A DNA stretch of 64,000 nucleotides, from assembly GCA_963210315.1 (NCBI GenBank), contig OY723244.1, positions 620,001 through 684,000 on the forward strand, given 5' to 3'. How positions within the stretch are numbered: position 1 is the first letter of the stretch; the number at the start of each line of letters is the position of its first letter. A program made the position numbers and the translations under genes. The DNA is from Rhynchopus euleeides (lineage: Eukaryota; Euglenozoa; Diplonemea; Diplonemida; Diplonemidae). Under the pieces are notes generated by a model that did not search any database, was not told the DNA's origin, and saw nothing but the letters and a program-made list of their open reading frames with translations. Positions 17,297 through 27,637 of this stretch are shown here, piece by piece.

Positions 17297-19056
17297 GGGG
17301 GGGGGTCAAATAAACGTACTTAGTTGAATAGTAGTACTTAGCCGAATAGTAGTACTTATTTTTTTGGGGCTCTGGGGCACGTTGGGCCGTTGAATAGTAG
17401 TACTTACTTTTCACCCTTTTTTTTGGGGAAATTTTTCGTTTTTTTTGAGATTTTCTTTTTGGAGACACACAAATCTGCAAACTTTGGGGCAAGGAATGGG
17501 GACAACGGGGTCTATTGGTGCCACTTAGGGGAACCAGGGTGCACGGGGTCCGTAGAGGGGGGAAGTGACCTACGCTCAAAGATATGTCGTGACGAAGGGA
17601 ATCGGGGCATCCCCCCTCAGACACATACGGACGGGAAACCAGCGAACCCGCAAACTCCTGCGGTCCAGAGGCATCAGAACCACTGCTGAAGACCGCAAAC
17701 CCGGAAACCCGCAAACTCCTGGGGTCCAGAGGCGTCAAAATCACTGCTGAAGAGCGGCGCGCATTAAACGACTCCTCATCTACGGCGTCCGCAGTCCCTA
17801 CCACCAACGAGAAGATGTGGACGGATGGCCCCAGACACACCTCACCATAGATGTAGCCTTCGAGGACCAGCTGAGCCCACCCCCCACCCCCCGCAGCCCC
17901 CTTCCCTGACGTTGTTTGACATTCTCTCCTGTTGTGCAGCACTGATCAACACACGCCCGCAAACCCGCAATCCAACTGCCCAGATTTCACCATCCACCAA
18001 CAGAGCCAATAGCTTCGGCTGGTGTCCGACATAATGATGACGTCCGATGCTTTCATGTGCCTCCTGCTGATGGAATGCCTCCTGTTCAAGATATTCGAGG
18101 ATGGGCCACCGCCATGCGCTCCCCGGCCTTCCTTCAACCAACTGGCCCGGGCCAGGGCACGCTGGTAGCCGAGCGCTTGCGGGATATGGGGTACGTGCTG
18201 AAGGTGTCGGGTGAGGAGGACGGGTTCGTGAAGAGCTCCCTTTGTCCGGACCTCACCTTCGCACCAAGCACAGAAACATACCCTGAGGCTGGTGGTGCGG
18301 ACCTTGAACCTGGGTTGGACGGGAAGGCAAAAGAGAGCACAGAGAAGCAGTCCACCCAAAAGAAAGTTGTGTCTCAGCCAACCCAACAGTCAAGCATCTT
18401 GGCATGGGCGAAGCCGGTTCGTGTGAACTCTCTCACACAGACACAGCCTTCCCAGTCCTCCCAGTCCTCCGAAAAGAAGCGCGCAGCGTCCCCGACCACC
18501 CAGACTCCCAACAAACACCGCAGGCTCTGCAAAGGGTGTAGGAAGCCTGGGCACAACATGCAGACTTGCCCCAGCAAGCCCAAGAACTTGAAGAAGAAGT
18601 AAGTTGGGGCGTGCTGGTTGTGGCTTGTCTTTTTCACATCTTTTTTTTAAGCATCAACGCACCAACCAACCACCGACAGTGAAGCTGACAGCTCTGATGA
18701 ACTGTGTATGCTTTCACTAACTCAACAAGAATGTCAACCAGGGGGGGGGGGGCAATACAAATCAAAACGGTACGAAACCAAATGAGGGGCGAGTGGTAGG
18801 ACGAGAACAGAGCGGATACTCGACCGGAAGGCAGAAGAAGTGAGAGACGGACGACAGCAGTGACCAGCGCGCCCCTGGTGGACCAAACAGCCCCGCAGAG
18901 CCCCTGCAAACAGCGTTTTTAGGAAAAGTTGAATAGACGTACTTAGTACGTCTATTCGCTCGCAAACTATTTATTAATTTTCTGGCGAGGTCGATTTAGG
19001 CCCGCGCGTTCGCCGAATAGTAGTACTAAGTACGTTTATTTGACCCCCCCCTGTAA
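17297..19056. mobile_element. Candidate TACTTAGT element carrying a zinc-knuckle gene
   Basis: The left border TTACAGGGGGGGGGTCAAAT at 17294 is mirrored by ATTTGACCCCCCCCTGTAA at 19038-19056. Next inside on both sides are AACGTACTTAGT and repeats of GAATAGTAGTACTTA. The inverted borders and the internal gene suggest a discrete element, but no target duplication was identified because both sides are other repeats. Confidence 0.5.
18057..18602 (+). CDS. CCHC zinc-knuckle protein, gag-like or nucleic-acid binding
   Basis: This 181-residue frame starts at an ATG. Residues 1-60 have no recognised domain. The middle is rich in Ser, Thr, Gln and Lys, and the C-terminus holds one complete C-x2-C-x4-H-x4-C knuckle (C-K-G-C...H...C) followed by a Lys-rich tail. 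This motif binds single-stranded nucleic acid in retroelement gag proteins and also in some host proteins. No RT lies nearby. The gene sits inside the candidate TACTTAGT element, so it may be an element protein or a captured fragment. Upstream exons cannot be excluded. Confidence 0.5.
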   Translation: MPPADGMPPVQDIRGWATAMRSPAFLQPTGPGQGTLVAERLRDMGYVLKVSGEEDGFVKSSLCPDLTFAPSTETYPEAGGADLEPGLDGKAKESTEKQSTQKKVVSQPTQQSSILAWAKPVRVNSLTQTQPSQSSQSSEKKRAASPTTQTPNKHRRLCKGCRKPGHNMQTCPSKPKNLKKK

Positions 19057-19160
19057 CAAAAAAGGCCCAAAAAAAATTTCGCCTCCGGCGGGGTTGGGGG
19101 GCAGAGCCCCCCAAACCCCCGGCGCCGGGGCGGCGCCTACTCGGCTTCGCCTCTCTTCGC
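19057..19160. other. Short spacer before the satellite
   Basis: GC-rich sequence with GGCGGGGTTGGGGGGCAGAG and CGGCGCCGGGGCGGCGCC, similar in style to the GGAGCCCCCC repeats at 35560 and 44110. No gene. Confidence 0.4.
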
Positions 19161-22100
19161 GAAGTCTCGGTAATCCGACGACTTTGCGAAATCGAGGCTC
19201 ATCCGAGGTGAAAAATCACGAAAAATGGCATTGTCTTTTTCCCGTACAAAAACATGAAAAACCAAGTGTCACCCAATGGAAAATCTATTTTTTGACTTTT
19301 TTTGTGGAATCGGATTCCATTCGGTTTTTCGATTCCGGAATCGGATTCTCGATTCCAGGAATCCGATTCCCTGCAGCCCATGGGGTGGATTTCGGTCGCC
19401 CACCAAAAATCCATTTTATGGCCCAGATTCGCGAAAAAAATACAACTAAAAAAACGCAAGCAGAAAAATGACTACCTAATTTGGCTCGCGGAATCCACGA
19501 TGGCCATTATTTCGCACTGAATCGTCAATCTAAGCATGTTCCTGCCCTCATTTCGCCAGACCCCATTCACTGCTCAGCAAGAAGTCTCGGTAATCCGACG
19601 ACTTTGCGAAATCGAGGCTCATCCGAGGTGAAAAATCACGAAAAATGGCATTGTCTTTTTCCCGTACAAAAACATGAAAAACCAAGTGTCACCCAATGGA
19701 AAATCTATTTTTTGACTTTTTTTGTGGAATCGGATTCCATTCGGTTTTTCGATTCCGGAATCGGATTCTCGATTCCAGGAATCCGATTCCCTGCAGCCCA
19801 TGGGGTGGATTTCGGTCGCCCACCAAAAATCCATTTTATGGCCCAGATTCGCGAAAAAAATACAACTAAAAAAACGCAAGCAGAAAAATGACTACCTAAT
19901 TTGGCTCGCGGAATCCACGATGGCCATTATTTCGCACTGAATCGTCAATCTAAGCATGTTCCTGCCCTCATTTCGCCAGACCCCATTCACTGCTCAGCAA
20001 GAAGTCTCGGTAATCCGACGACTTTGCGAAATCGAGGCTCATCCGAGGTGAAAAATCACGAAAAATGGCATTGTCTTTTTCCCGTACAAAAACATGAAAA
20101 ACCAAGTGTCACCCAATGGAAAATCTATTTTTTGACTTTTTTTGTGGAATCGGATTCCATTCGGTTTTTCGATTCCGGAATCGGATTCTCGATTCCAGGA
20201 ATCCGATTCCCTGCAGCCCATGGGGTGGATTTCGGTCGCCCACCAAAAATCCATTTTATGGCCCAGATTCGCGAAAAAAATACAACTAAAAAAACGCAAG
20301 CAGAAAAATGACTACCTAATTTGGCTCGCGGAATCCACGATGGCCATTATTTCGCACTGAATCGTCAATCTAAGCATGTTCCTGCCCTCATTTCGCCAGA
20401 CCCCATTCACTGCTCAGCAAGAAGTCTCGGTAATCCGACGACTTTGCGAAATCGAGGCTCATCCGAGGTGAAAAATCACGAAAAATGGCATTGTCTTTTT
20501 CCCGTACAAAAACATGAAAAACCAAGTGTCACCCAATGGAAAATCTATTTTTTGACTTTTTTTGTGGAATCGGATTCCATTCGGTTTTTCGATTCCGGAA
20601 TCGGATTCTCGATTCCAGGAATCCGATTCCCTGCAGCCCATGGGGTGGATTTCGGTCGCCCACCAAAAATCCATTTTATGGCCCAGATTCGCGAAAAAAA
20701 TACAACTAAAAAAACGCAAGCAGAAAAATGACTACCTAATTTGGCTCGCGGAATCCACGATGGCCATTATTTCGCACTGAATCGTCAATCTAAGCATGTT
20801 CCTGCCCTCATTTCGCCAGACCCCATTCACTGCTCAGCAAGAAGTCTCGGTAATCCGACGACTTTGCGAAATCGAGGCTCATCCGAGGTGAAAAATCACG
20901 AAAAATGGCATTGTCTTTTTCCCGTACAAAAACATGAAAAACCAAGTGTCACCCAATGGAAAATCTATTTTTTGACTTTTTTTGTGGAATCGGATTCCAT
21001 TCGGTTTTTCGATTCCGGAATCGGATTCTCGATTCCAGGAATCCGATTCCCTGCAGCCCATGGGGTGGATTTCGGTCGCCCACCAAAAATCCATTTTATG
21101 GCCCAGATTCGCGAAAAAAATACAACTAAAAAAACGCAAGCAGAAAAATGACTACCTAATTTGGCTCGCGGAATCCACGATGGCCATTATTTCGCACTGA
21201 ATCGTCAATCTAAGCATGTTCCTGCCCTCATTTCGCCAGACCCCATTCACTGCTCAGCAAGAAGTCTCGGTAATCCGACGACTTTGCGAAATCGAGGCTC
21301 ATCCGAGGTGAAAAATCACGAAAAATGGCATTGTCTTTTTCCCGTACAAAAACATGAAAAACCAAGTGTCACCCAATGGAAAATCTATTTTTTGACTTTT
21401 TTTGTGGAATCGGATTCCATTCGGTTTTTCGATTCCGGAATCGGATTCTCGATTCCAGGAATCCGATTCCCTGCAGCCCATGGGGTGGATTTCGGTCGCC
21501 CACCAAAAATCCATTTTATGGCCCAGATTCGCGAAAAAAATACAACTAAAAAAACGCAAGCAGAAAAATGACTACCTAATTTGGCTCGCGGAATCCACGA
21601 TGGCCATTATTTCGCACTGAATCGTCAATCTAAGCATGTTCCTGCCCTCATTTCGCCAGACCCCATTCACTGCTCAGCAAGAAGTCTCGGTAATCCGACG
21701 ACTTTGCGAAATCGAGGCTCATCCGAGGTGAAAAATCACGAAAAATGGCATTGTCTTTTTCCCGTACAAAAACATGAAAAACCAAGTGTCACCCAATGGA
21801 AAATCTATTTTTTGACTTTTTTTGTGGAATCGGATTCCATTCGGTTTTTCGATTCCGGAATCGGATTCTCGATTCCAGGAATCCGATTCCCTGCAGCCCA
21901 TGGGGTGGATTTCGGTCGCCCACCAAAAATCCATTTTATGGCCCAGATTCGCGAAAAAATACAACTAAAAAAACGCAAGCAGAAAAATGACTACCTAATT
22001 TGGCTCGCGGAATCCACGATGGCCATTATTTCGCACTGAATCGTCAATCTAAGCATGTTCCTGCCCTCATTTCGCCAGACCCCATTCACTGCTCAGCAAG

Positions 22101-23161
22101 AAGTCTCGGTAATCCGACGACTTTGCGAAATCGAGGCTCATCCGAGGTGAAAAATCACGAAAAATGGCATTGTCTTTTTCCCGTACAAAAACATGAAAAA
22201 CCAAGTGTCACCCAATGGAAAATCTATTTTTTGACTTTTTTTGTGGAATCGGATTCCATTCGGTTTTTCGATTCCGGAATCGGATTCTCGATTCCAGGAA
22301 TCCGATTCCCTGCAGCCCATGGGGTGGATTTCGGTCGCCCACCAAAAATCCATTTTATGGCCCAGATTCGCGAAAAAAATACAACTAAAAAAACGCAAGC
22401 AGAAAAATGACTACCTAATTTGGCTCGCGGAATCCACGATGGCCATTATTTCGCACTGAATCGTCAATCTAAGCATGTTCCTGCCCTCATTTCGCCAGAC
22501 CCCATTCACTGCTCAGCAAGAAGTCTCGGTAATCCGACGACTTTGCGAAATCGAGGCTCATCCGAGGTGAAAAATCACGAAAAATGGCATTGTCTTTTTC
22601 CCGTACAAAAACATGAAAAACCAAGTGTCACCCAATGGAAAATCTATTTTTTGACTTTTTTTGTGGAATCGGATTCCATTCGGTTTTTCGATTCCGGAAT
22701 CGGATTCTCGATTCCAGGAATCCGATTCCCTGCAGCCCATGGGGTGGATTTCGGTCGCCCACCAAAAATCCATTTTATGGCCCAGATTCGCGAAAAAAAT
22801 ACAACTAAAAAAACGCAAGCAGAAAAATGACTACCTAATTTGGCTCGCGGAATCCACGATGGCCATTATTTCGCACTGAATCGTCAATCTAAGCATGTTC
22901 CTGCCCTCATTTCGCCAGACCCCATTCACTGCTCAGCAAGAAGTCTCGGTAATCCGACGACTTTGCGAAATCGAGGCTCATCCGAGGTGAAAAATCACGA
23001 AAAATGGCATTGTCTTTTTCCCGTACAAAAACATGAAAAACCAAGTGTCACCCAATGGAAAATCTATTTTTTGACTTTTTTTGTGGAATCGGATTCCATT
23101 CGGTTTTTCGATTCCGGAATCGGATTCTCGATTCCAGGAATCCGATTCCCTGCAGCCCATG
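19161..23161. repeat. 420-bp satellite, nine full units plus 222 bp
   Basis: Monomers begin GAAGTCTCGGTAATCC at 19161, 19581, 20001, 20421, 20841, 21261, 21681, 22100, 22520 and 22940. They are virtually identical; the seventh lacks one A in an A run. The last unit stops after CTGCAGCCCATG, the terminus of the surrounding TIR element. Recurrent frames of 136, 86 and 72 codons are artefacts of the repeat. Confidence 0.95.
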
Positions 23162-23365
23162 CTTCGAACCTGAGGTCAAAAAAAATTTGCGACCAACCAA
23201 ACTCATCTCCCAGAGCAAAATGACCACACTACTGGCCGGAATTGATCCGGAAATTCCTAATTTCTGATAATTTTTGGGCTGGGACCCAAGTCTGGATTTT
23301 CGAAGTCCCGGGGGGTACCGGGGGGTAGTACCTGGTACGGTACCTACTCAGATCACTGGGTATAG

Positions 23366-23720
23366 CCTGTATTTCCCTAAATAGGATCAAGACAGAAATC
23401 CAGTATGGCCTGTGGGGGTCTTCGCTACGGAGTGACCGTTAGAATAACGGCCAGCGAAGACCCCCTGTGTCGACTATCCTCAAGACAGAAATCTGGTATG
23501 GCCTGTGTTTCCCTAAATAGGATCAAGACAGAAATCCAGTATGGCCTGTGTCGACTATCCTCAAGACAGAAATCTGGTATGGCCTGTGTTTCCCTAAATA
23601 GGATCAAGACAGAAATCCAGTATGGCCTGTGTCGACTATCCTCAAGACAGAAATCTGGTATGGCCTGTGTTTCCCTAATTAGGATCAAGACAGAAATCCA
23701 GTATAGCCTGTGTCGGATTT
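23366..23720. repeat. ~82-bp minisatellite, about three to four units
   Basis: CAAGACAGAAATC[TC][GA]GTATGGCCTGTG alternates in two versions per unit. A 52-bp internally deleted MITE sits within the first unit at 23414-23465. A related copy precedes the MITE at 15800-15825. Confidence 0.8.
23414..23465. mobile_element. GGGGGTCTTCGC MITE, 52-bp deletion form
   Basis: The ends match the 108-bp MITE, and TGT is duplicated at 23411-23413 and 23466-23468. Uninterrupted minisatellite units show the empty site. Confidence 0.78.
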
Positions 23721-23789
23721 TGAAATGGAATGCCGACAGTTTAACGTCATGTCGAGGACGAATCGTCACAGAAATGAAGGGGTGGGCTG

Positions 23790-24310
23790 AGTTTCGGGAT
23801 TTTTTTTCGGATTTCTGGGCCCGCACCCCAATTTTTTTTTGGCCGATTTTTTTTGGATTTTGGGCCCGCACCCCAATTTTTTTTTTGGCCGGATTTTTTT
23901 GGATTTTGGTCCCACACCCCAATTTTTTTTGGCCGGATTTTTTTTGGGGTTTTTTCCCGTCTTCATTTGTTTGATTTTTGGGGCCGCATGGGGGATTCAG
24001 GGGCCAAAAATATCAGTTTTTTTAGGATTTCGTTCGACAATGGACAGTTTCAGACCACTAGAATCCGAGTTTGGGGTCAGAATTTTTTTTGAACACCTTT
24101 TGGGTGGATTTTTGCCTTGTCTGATTTTTCGGCTTTTTCGGCCCAAAACCGTACCAAACCTCATTTGTTTGATTTTTGGGACCGCATGGGGGATTCAGGG
24201 GCCAAAAATATCAGTTTTTTTAGGATTTCGTTCGACAATGGACAGTTTCAGACCACTAGAATCCGAGTTTGGGGTCAGAATTTTTTTGGTCATCTTTTGG
24301 GTGAATTTTG
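23790..24310. repeat. Inverted copies of the AT-rich and ~184-bp families
   Basis: The first part repeats CCAATTTTTTTTTGGCCG with CCCGCACC. The second part has two units with GACAGTTTCAGACCACTAGA, the reverse complement of the 4546-5105 family. No gene is supported. Confidence 0.7.
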
Positions 24311-24420
24311 GCTTTCTCGACCAAAAAAATTTTTCTCCCGAAAAAAATCTCCCGAAATGGCCAAAAATTGGCCAAAAACCGTGTTTTGGACCAATTTTTC
24401 ACCCTGTGCTCGACATGGTG

Positions 24421-24614
24421 GGTTCCTCCGGAGGCGCCTCCGGAGGACCTCCGGAGGACCTCCGGAGGCGGGTGGAGGCCTCCGGAGGCCTCCACCCGCC
24501 TCCGGAGGAACCTCCGGAGGTTCCTCCGGAGGAGGCCATTTTAGCTCCTCCGGAGGCCTCCGGAGGCGGAGGCCTCCGGAGGCCGGAGGCCCGGAGGCGC
24601 CTCCGGAGGCCCGA
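24421..24614. repeat. CCTCCGGAGG palindromic array (right end)
   Basis: About twenty overlapping CCTCCGGAGG decamers, interspersed with GCGCCTCC, AGGACC and ACCCGCC, form a highly self-complementary 190-bp block beside the right TIR. An inverted near-copy is at 39159-39366 and 42477-42684. Confidence 0.88.
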
Positions 24615-24622
24615 GAGCCTTG

Positions 24623-25287
24623 AAGTGAGGAAAAGCTGAACCGGAAGTCCCCCTTCCTCCTTCCCATCAACACCCCCACTACCCATTGCCTTTGCCATTC
24701 TTGTCGTTGCGCACACACACCACCAGGAGAACTATAGCCGAGTCGACGTGTGTGTGCCCCCTGTCTGCGATAGCCGGCCAAGGTATGATTCTCACAGTTT
24801 ACTGAGGGAATATGACCCAAGGCCATTGGCAGCAGACACCCCCATCCCCCTCATCACCCCTGACACCCCACAACCCCAATCCTGTTGCCTTTCCCCTCTC
24901 TCTCCCCCCATGTTGTGCCCATGCACCTTCCCGGGACACTTTGTATATAACTTTAACACCACACCACACAACACCCCCTTCATCAGGGTAATCTCCCCGC
25001 GGCCAACACTCTTCGTCTTGTCCGCTTTCTTTTATTGTCCCACCCTCCATCCCCCGGACCTCGCCTCAACAGCCTGAATTGGCGGTTGTCGCGGGATCTC
25101 TTAACCCCTTCGCGTTGCAAGTGAGGAAAAGCTGAACCGGAAGTCCCCCTTCCTCCTTCCCATCAACACCCCCACTACCCATTGCCTTTGCCATTCTTGT
25201 CGTTGCGCACACACACCACCAGGAGAACTATAGCCGAGTCGACGTGTGTGTGCCCCCTGTCTGCGATAGCCGGCCAAGGTATGATTC
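24623..25287 (+). repeat. VL2 tail: B1 remainder, A2 and B2
   Basis: B1 resumes after the duplicated AAGTGAG and ends at 24791. A2 covers 24792-25056 and B2 covers 25057-25287. B1 and B2 share the 3' stretch from GAAAAGCTGAACCGG to GGTATGATTC. The join of A2 to B1 is the inferred circle junction. B2 is followed directly by truncated VL1. Confidence 0.82.
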
Positions 25288-25310
25288 CTCGGGGGGGGCA
25301 CCAAGTTCCG

Positions 25311-26375
25311 TTAAAGACGGGCACAACACTCTGGGGAGAGGGCCAGGGCCACCTCCTCGTTCACGTTCGCGAGGTATCTCATGGTGGTGGGGGGAAGAAT
25401 GGGGTTCGCGGTTTTGTGCCTGGCAATCCTGGGGATGTCCTGGGGGGGGAGGATACCGTTGGCTGCCAGTGTGGCTAGAAATTGCAGGGCCCCCCGTCGG
25501 GGTGAATGAAGCGTCCACTCTTGGCAGTTGGGGCATTGGCGGAGAAGGCGCAGAAATTGGGAGTGGGGGACACCGAACAGAAGGGATTCCAAGGGGCATG
25601 TCTGTCTTTTCTCCACCACGAACGCAATCAGACGCTCCAAACCCGCCCCCGCTGCAACTGCGAACCTGCGATCCACAAATGGGGTCGTCTTGATTGCCTT
25701 TGACCTGTAAAAATCCACCACGAGTCGTGTTCCACATGCTGTGGGTTTCACATCCTTTACCGTGAGATCTGCCGCATCGCGGTAGCGGCAGGCTGTCTTC
25801 CACAGAAACAACAACAGGTTCGCCTCCACCTCGTGCCCCCTTGTGAACAGAACAAACACCGCCTGGGTCACTTCGGCCTTTTTTGCGGGGACAGCTTGCT
25901 TCGGGGGGGAAAAGGGGGTCGCACGAGCCAGTGCGTTGGCATAGCCCTGAAGGGGGAGCGGGGACCAATTCCCCTGCTGCAGACCGACTGCGTTTATTGC
26001 CGATGCATAATTTTTGACTGTGCTTGTTGTCAAGTGGGTCATTCCCGCCAGAAACAGAACTGCTGCATCTTCCGAGGGGGGTAGGGAGAGGTCTGCTGTC
26101 ACACACCAACTTTCCAGTCTTTTCCATAGCCCACCCCTGGTGGAGATTGTGCGTTCCGCCAGGCTCTCTTTCATGACTTCTTCCAGCCGTTCCTTTGCTT
26201 CCCACAGAGTGTGGTCGTCCCTGGCCCGGGTCCTTGCCGGCGCAGCTTGCGTGTACACCTCCGACAGAGTGTTCTGGACGATGTTCTGGGGGGCGGGAGG
26301 GGGGGTAGGGGGTTGGGGGGGCCTTTCCTGTCCCAGTTTTTGGCAGAGTGCCGTGATTTGGCCGAGTGCCTGCAT
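25311..26375 (-). CDS. VL1 tyrosine recombinase (copy 3)
   Basis: This is an intact 354-residue recombinase, identical to copies 1 and 2. It is orphaned from the RT but still follows its gag gene, so it could supply recombinase in trans. Confidence 0.88.
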   Translation of the reverse strand: MQALGQITALCQKLGQERPPQPPTPPPAPQNIVQNTLSEVYTQAAPARTRARDDHTLWEAKERLEEVMKESLAERTISTRGGLWKRLESWCVTADLSLPPSEDAAVLFLAGMTHLTTSTVKNYASAINAVGLQQGNWSPLPLQGYANALARATPFSPPKQAVPAKKAEVTQAVFVLFTRGHEVEANLLLFLWKTACRYRDAADLTVKDVKPTACGTRLVVDFYRSKAIKTTPFVDRRFAVAAGAGLERLIAFVVEKRQTCPLESLLFGVPHSQFLRLLRQCPNCQEWTLHSPRRGALQFLATLAANGILPPQDIPRIARHKTANPILPPTTMRYLANVNEEVALALSPECCARL

Positions 26376-26398
26376 GATGTCCTGGCCGAGTGCCGGTG

Positions 26399-27382
26399 TT
26401 AATTCCAGTTGGTGTTGCCCCGGGGTTTCCCCCCCTTTCCCCCCTTTCCCTGAAATGTGTGGTGGGGGTAGGGGGAATACCGATTCGGGGGGGGAAAAGA
26501 CTGGGGAGGGCCACCGTTGCCCCCCTTTCCCCCCTTCGTCGTGCGTGCACGCCCCGCCAGCTTGGCGATGGCCCGGTCAGCAGCGGATGCTTCCGTGTCG
26601 GCCGTCCGCATCTCCGCCTCCACCTGCGCCCGGGGGATCCTGTGTTGTTTCCACGCCTCATTCACCACCAGCTCGTGCAGCAGCTGGTTCCCCATCTGGG
26701 TCACGGTGGTGGACCAGAACCCCCGCTCAGCAGCCTCCTGCGCGAGGGCGACCCACGTGCTCAGGTGGGTCACCTTGTTCGATGTCCCGAACTGCAGCCT
26801 CAGGTCTCGGATCATCTCCCGCGCCGCTGCCACCCCTCCTGCCTTCAAAAACCCCTGCCACTGGGAGACGCAAGCCGGCCTCATGTTGGGCAGGCTGAGG
26901 GCCGACTGCAGGTTCCCGATTGTCGGGAGCTTGGGGGGGTCCTGGGCAGGGGGGCTGCTCCCCTCCGGTTGCGCCTGTGCCGCCCCGGCCTCACCTCCCG
27001 CTTTCCCCCCAGTCCCCGCCTGCTTGGCGCCTTCGCGGACCGCCTTGGCGAGGTCTAGTACCGACTCTCTCATGAGGTCGAGTTGTGCCTTGGTCTGCTT
27101 CCTCGCGTATTCATGCACCGATCTGAGGTTGGCGTAGTCAAACCCCACCACGGGGATGGTGCATTCTTGCAACCCCGTGGGCTCGACTTCATCGAGTTCC
27201 TCTAACGGCAGGGTGTAGAGGATGGTGTACGTGTTGTCCTCATTTTTTCGCAGCACCCCCGCGTGGCGAGAGTACTCTCCCCCAATTTCGTCGCCATCCT
27301 GTGGGGATGCTCTGACCTCGTACACAATCTCGGTCACTCCGCGCTGGTGGAGCCTGTCGAGCATCTGTGTAACCGCTTCCAT
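26399..27382 (-). CDS. VL1 gag-like protein (copy 3)
   Basis: Intact 327-residue gag-like protein, same sequence as the other copies. The ATG at 27382 is used, with an alternative in-frame ATG at 27571 within repeat A1. Confidence 0.7.
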   Translation of the reverse strand: MEAVTQMLDRLHQRGVTEIVYEVRASPQDGDEIGGEYSRHAGVLRKNEDNTYTILYTLPLEELDEVEPTGLQECTIPVVGFDYANLRSVHEYARKQTKAQLDLMRESVLDLAKAVREGAKQAGTGGKAGGEAGAAQAQPEGSSPPAQDPPKLPTIGNLQSALSLPNMRPACVSQWQGFLKAGGVAAAREMIRDLRLQFGTSNKVTHLSTWVALAQEAAERGFWSTTVTQMGNQLLHELVVNEAWKQHRIPRAQVEAEMRTADTEASAADRAIAKLAGRARTTKGGKGGNGGPPQSFPPPNRYSPYPHHTFQGKGGKGGKPRGNTNWN

Positions 27383-27637
27383 TTTAAGAGCTTCTCCCAC
27401 GGACTGCTTCTCTGAAGTGTAAAAAGAGAAAGGCTTTGCGCAGTCCGTGGGAGAAAGTAAGTTGGAGCTTGTCGTTACCTGAGGTGTGGGGGGTTGTGTG
27501 TAAAACCCAAGAATTATACGGACTGCAAGCCAACATTCCTGTGACCGAATAGAGAAGGGGAGAGATGGCATGGAACCGAGGGGAGAGGGGGGCAGGAACC
27601 TTGGGAACTCCGACTAGTGAGCAGGCCCACTGTGGCC

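Larger units (their letters stand above)
16058..23161. mobile_element. TIR element with CATGGGCTGCA ends, 7.1 kb
   Basis: The left end CATGGGCTGCATT and right end CCCTGCAGCCCATG form imperfect TIRs of about 25 bases that continue into GAATCGGATTCC. CTTCGAA flanks both sides (16051-16057 and 23162-23168), while the uninterrupted MITE has a single TTCGAA. It contains a zinc-knuckle ORF in its own sub-element and a 420-bp satellite whose monomers carry the right terminus. No transposase was recognised. Confidence 0.78.
15831..23358. mobile_element. Second CAGTGATCTGAG MITE, inverted, split by 7.1-kb insertion
   Basis: The left arm (15831-16057) and right arm (23169-23358) are the reverse complement of the MITE at 15182-15599. 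Restored length is 417 bp. The candidate target duplication is GGTATAG (15819-15825 and 23359-23365), with five extra bases TATAC before the left end. An inserted element with CTTCGAA duplications sits in the centre. Confidence 0.82.
13967..24622. mobile_element. TIR element with CAAGG ends and 7-bp target duplication
   Basis: The left end reads CAAGGCTCTCGGGCCTCC and the right end is its inverted complement, with about 32 matching bases that continue into CCTCCGGAGG arrays. The flanks carry AAGTGAG at 13960-13966 and 24623-24629, and the intact B2 copy at 25120-25126 has it once, which proves an insertion. No transposase gene is recognised within, so the unit is probably non-autonomous and has grown by later insertions. 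A partial copy of its right 0.3 kb is found inverted at 39149-39480 and 42467-42798. Confidence 0.8.
10283..25287 (+). mobile_element. VL2 YR retrotransposon, 5' truncated and split by insertion
   Basis: The VL2 sequence occupies 10283-13966 and resumes at 24623-25287. Gene order is gag-like, tyrosine recombinase, RT/RNase H on the plus strand. The tail is B1 (13898-13966 plus 24630-24791), A2 (24792-25056) and B2 (25057-25287). The 5' A1 repeat and the start of gag are missing because the sequence begins exactly where VL1 copy 2 ends. B1 is interrupted by a 10.66-kb insertion, and the uninterrupted B2 shows the empty site. The proteins are clearly related to VL1 but diverged, so this is a separate family. 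Confidence 0.82.
25288..27637 (-). mobile_element. VL1 YR retrotransposon, copy 3 (RT missing)
   Basis: Only A1, the gag-like gene and the recombinase gene are present. The sequence breaks at the start of the RT gene, where it joins the end of VL2 B2 at a C-T-C-G-run, giving possible microhomology. Compared with copy 1 the join has eight instead of six G. This is the left edge of the 8.6-kb duplication. Confidence 0.88.

Noticed and set aside
19040-23267. Recurring plus- and minus-strand frames of 136, 86 and 72 codons every 420 bp
   Set aside because: They arise from the satellite monomer. Composition is skewed and overlapping frames on both strands are equally open.
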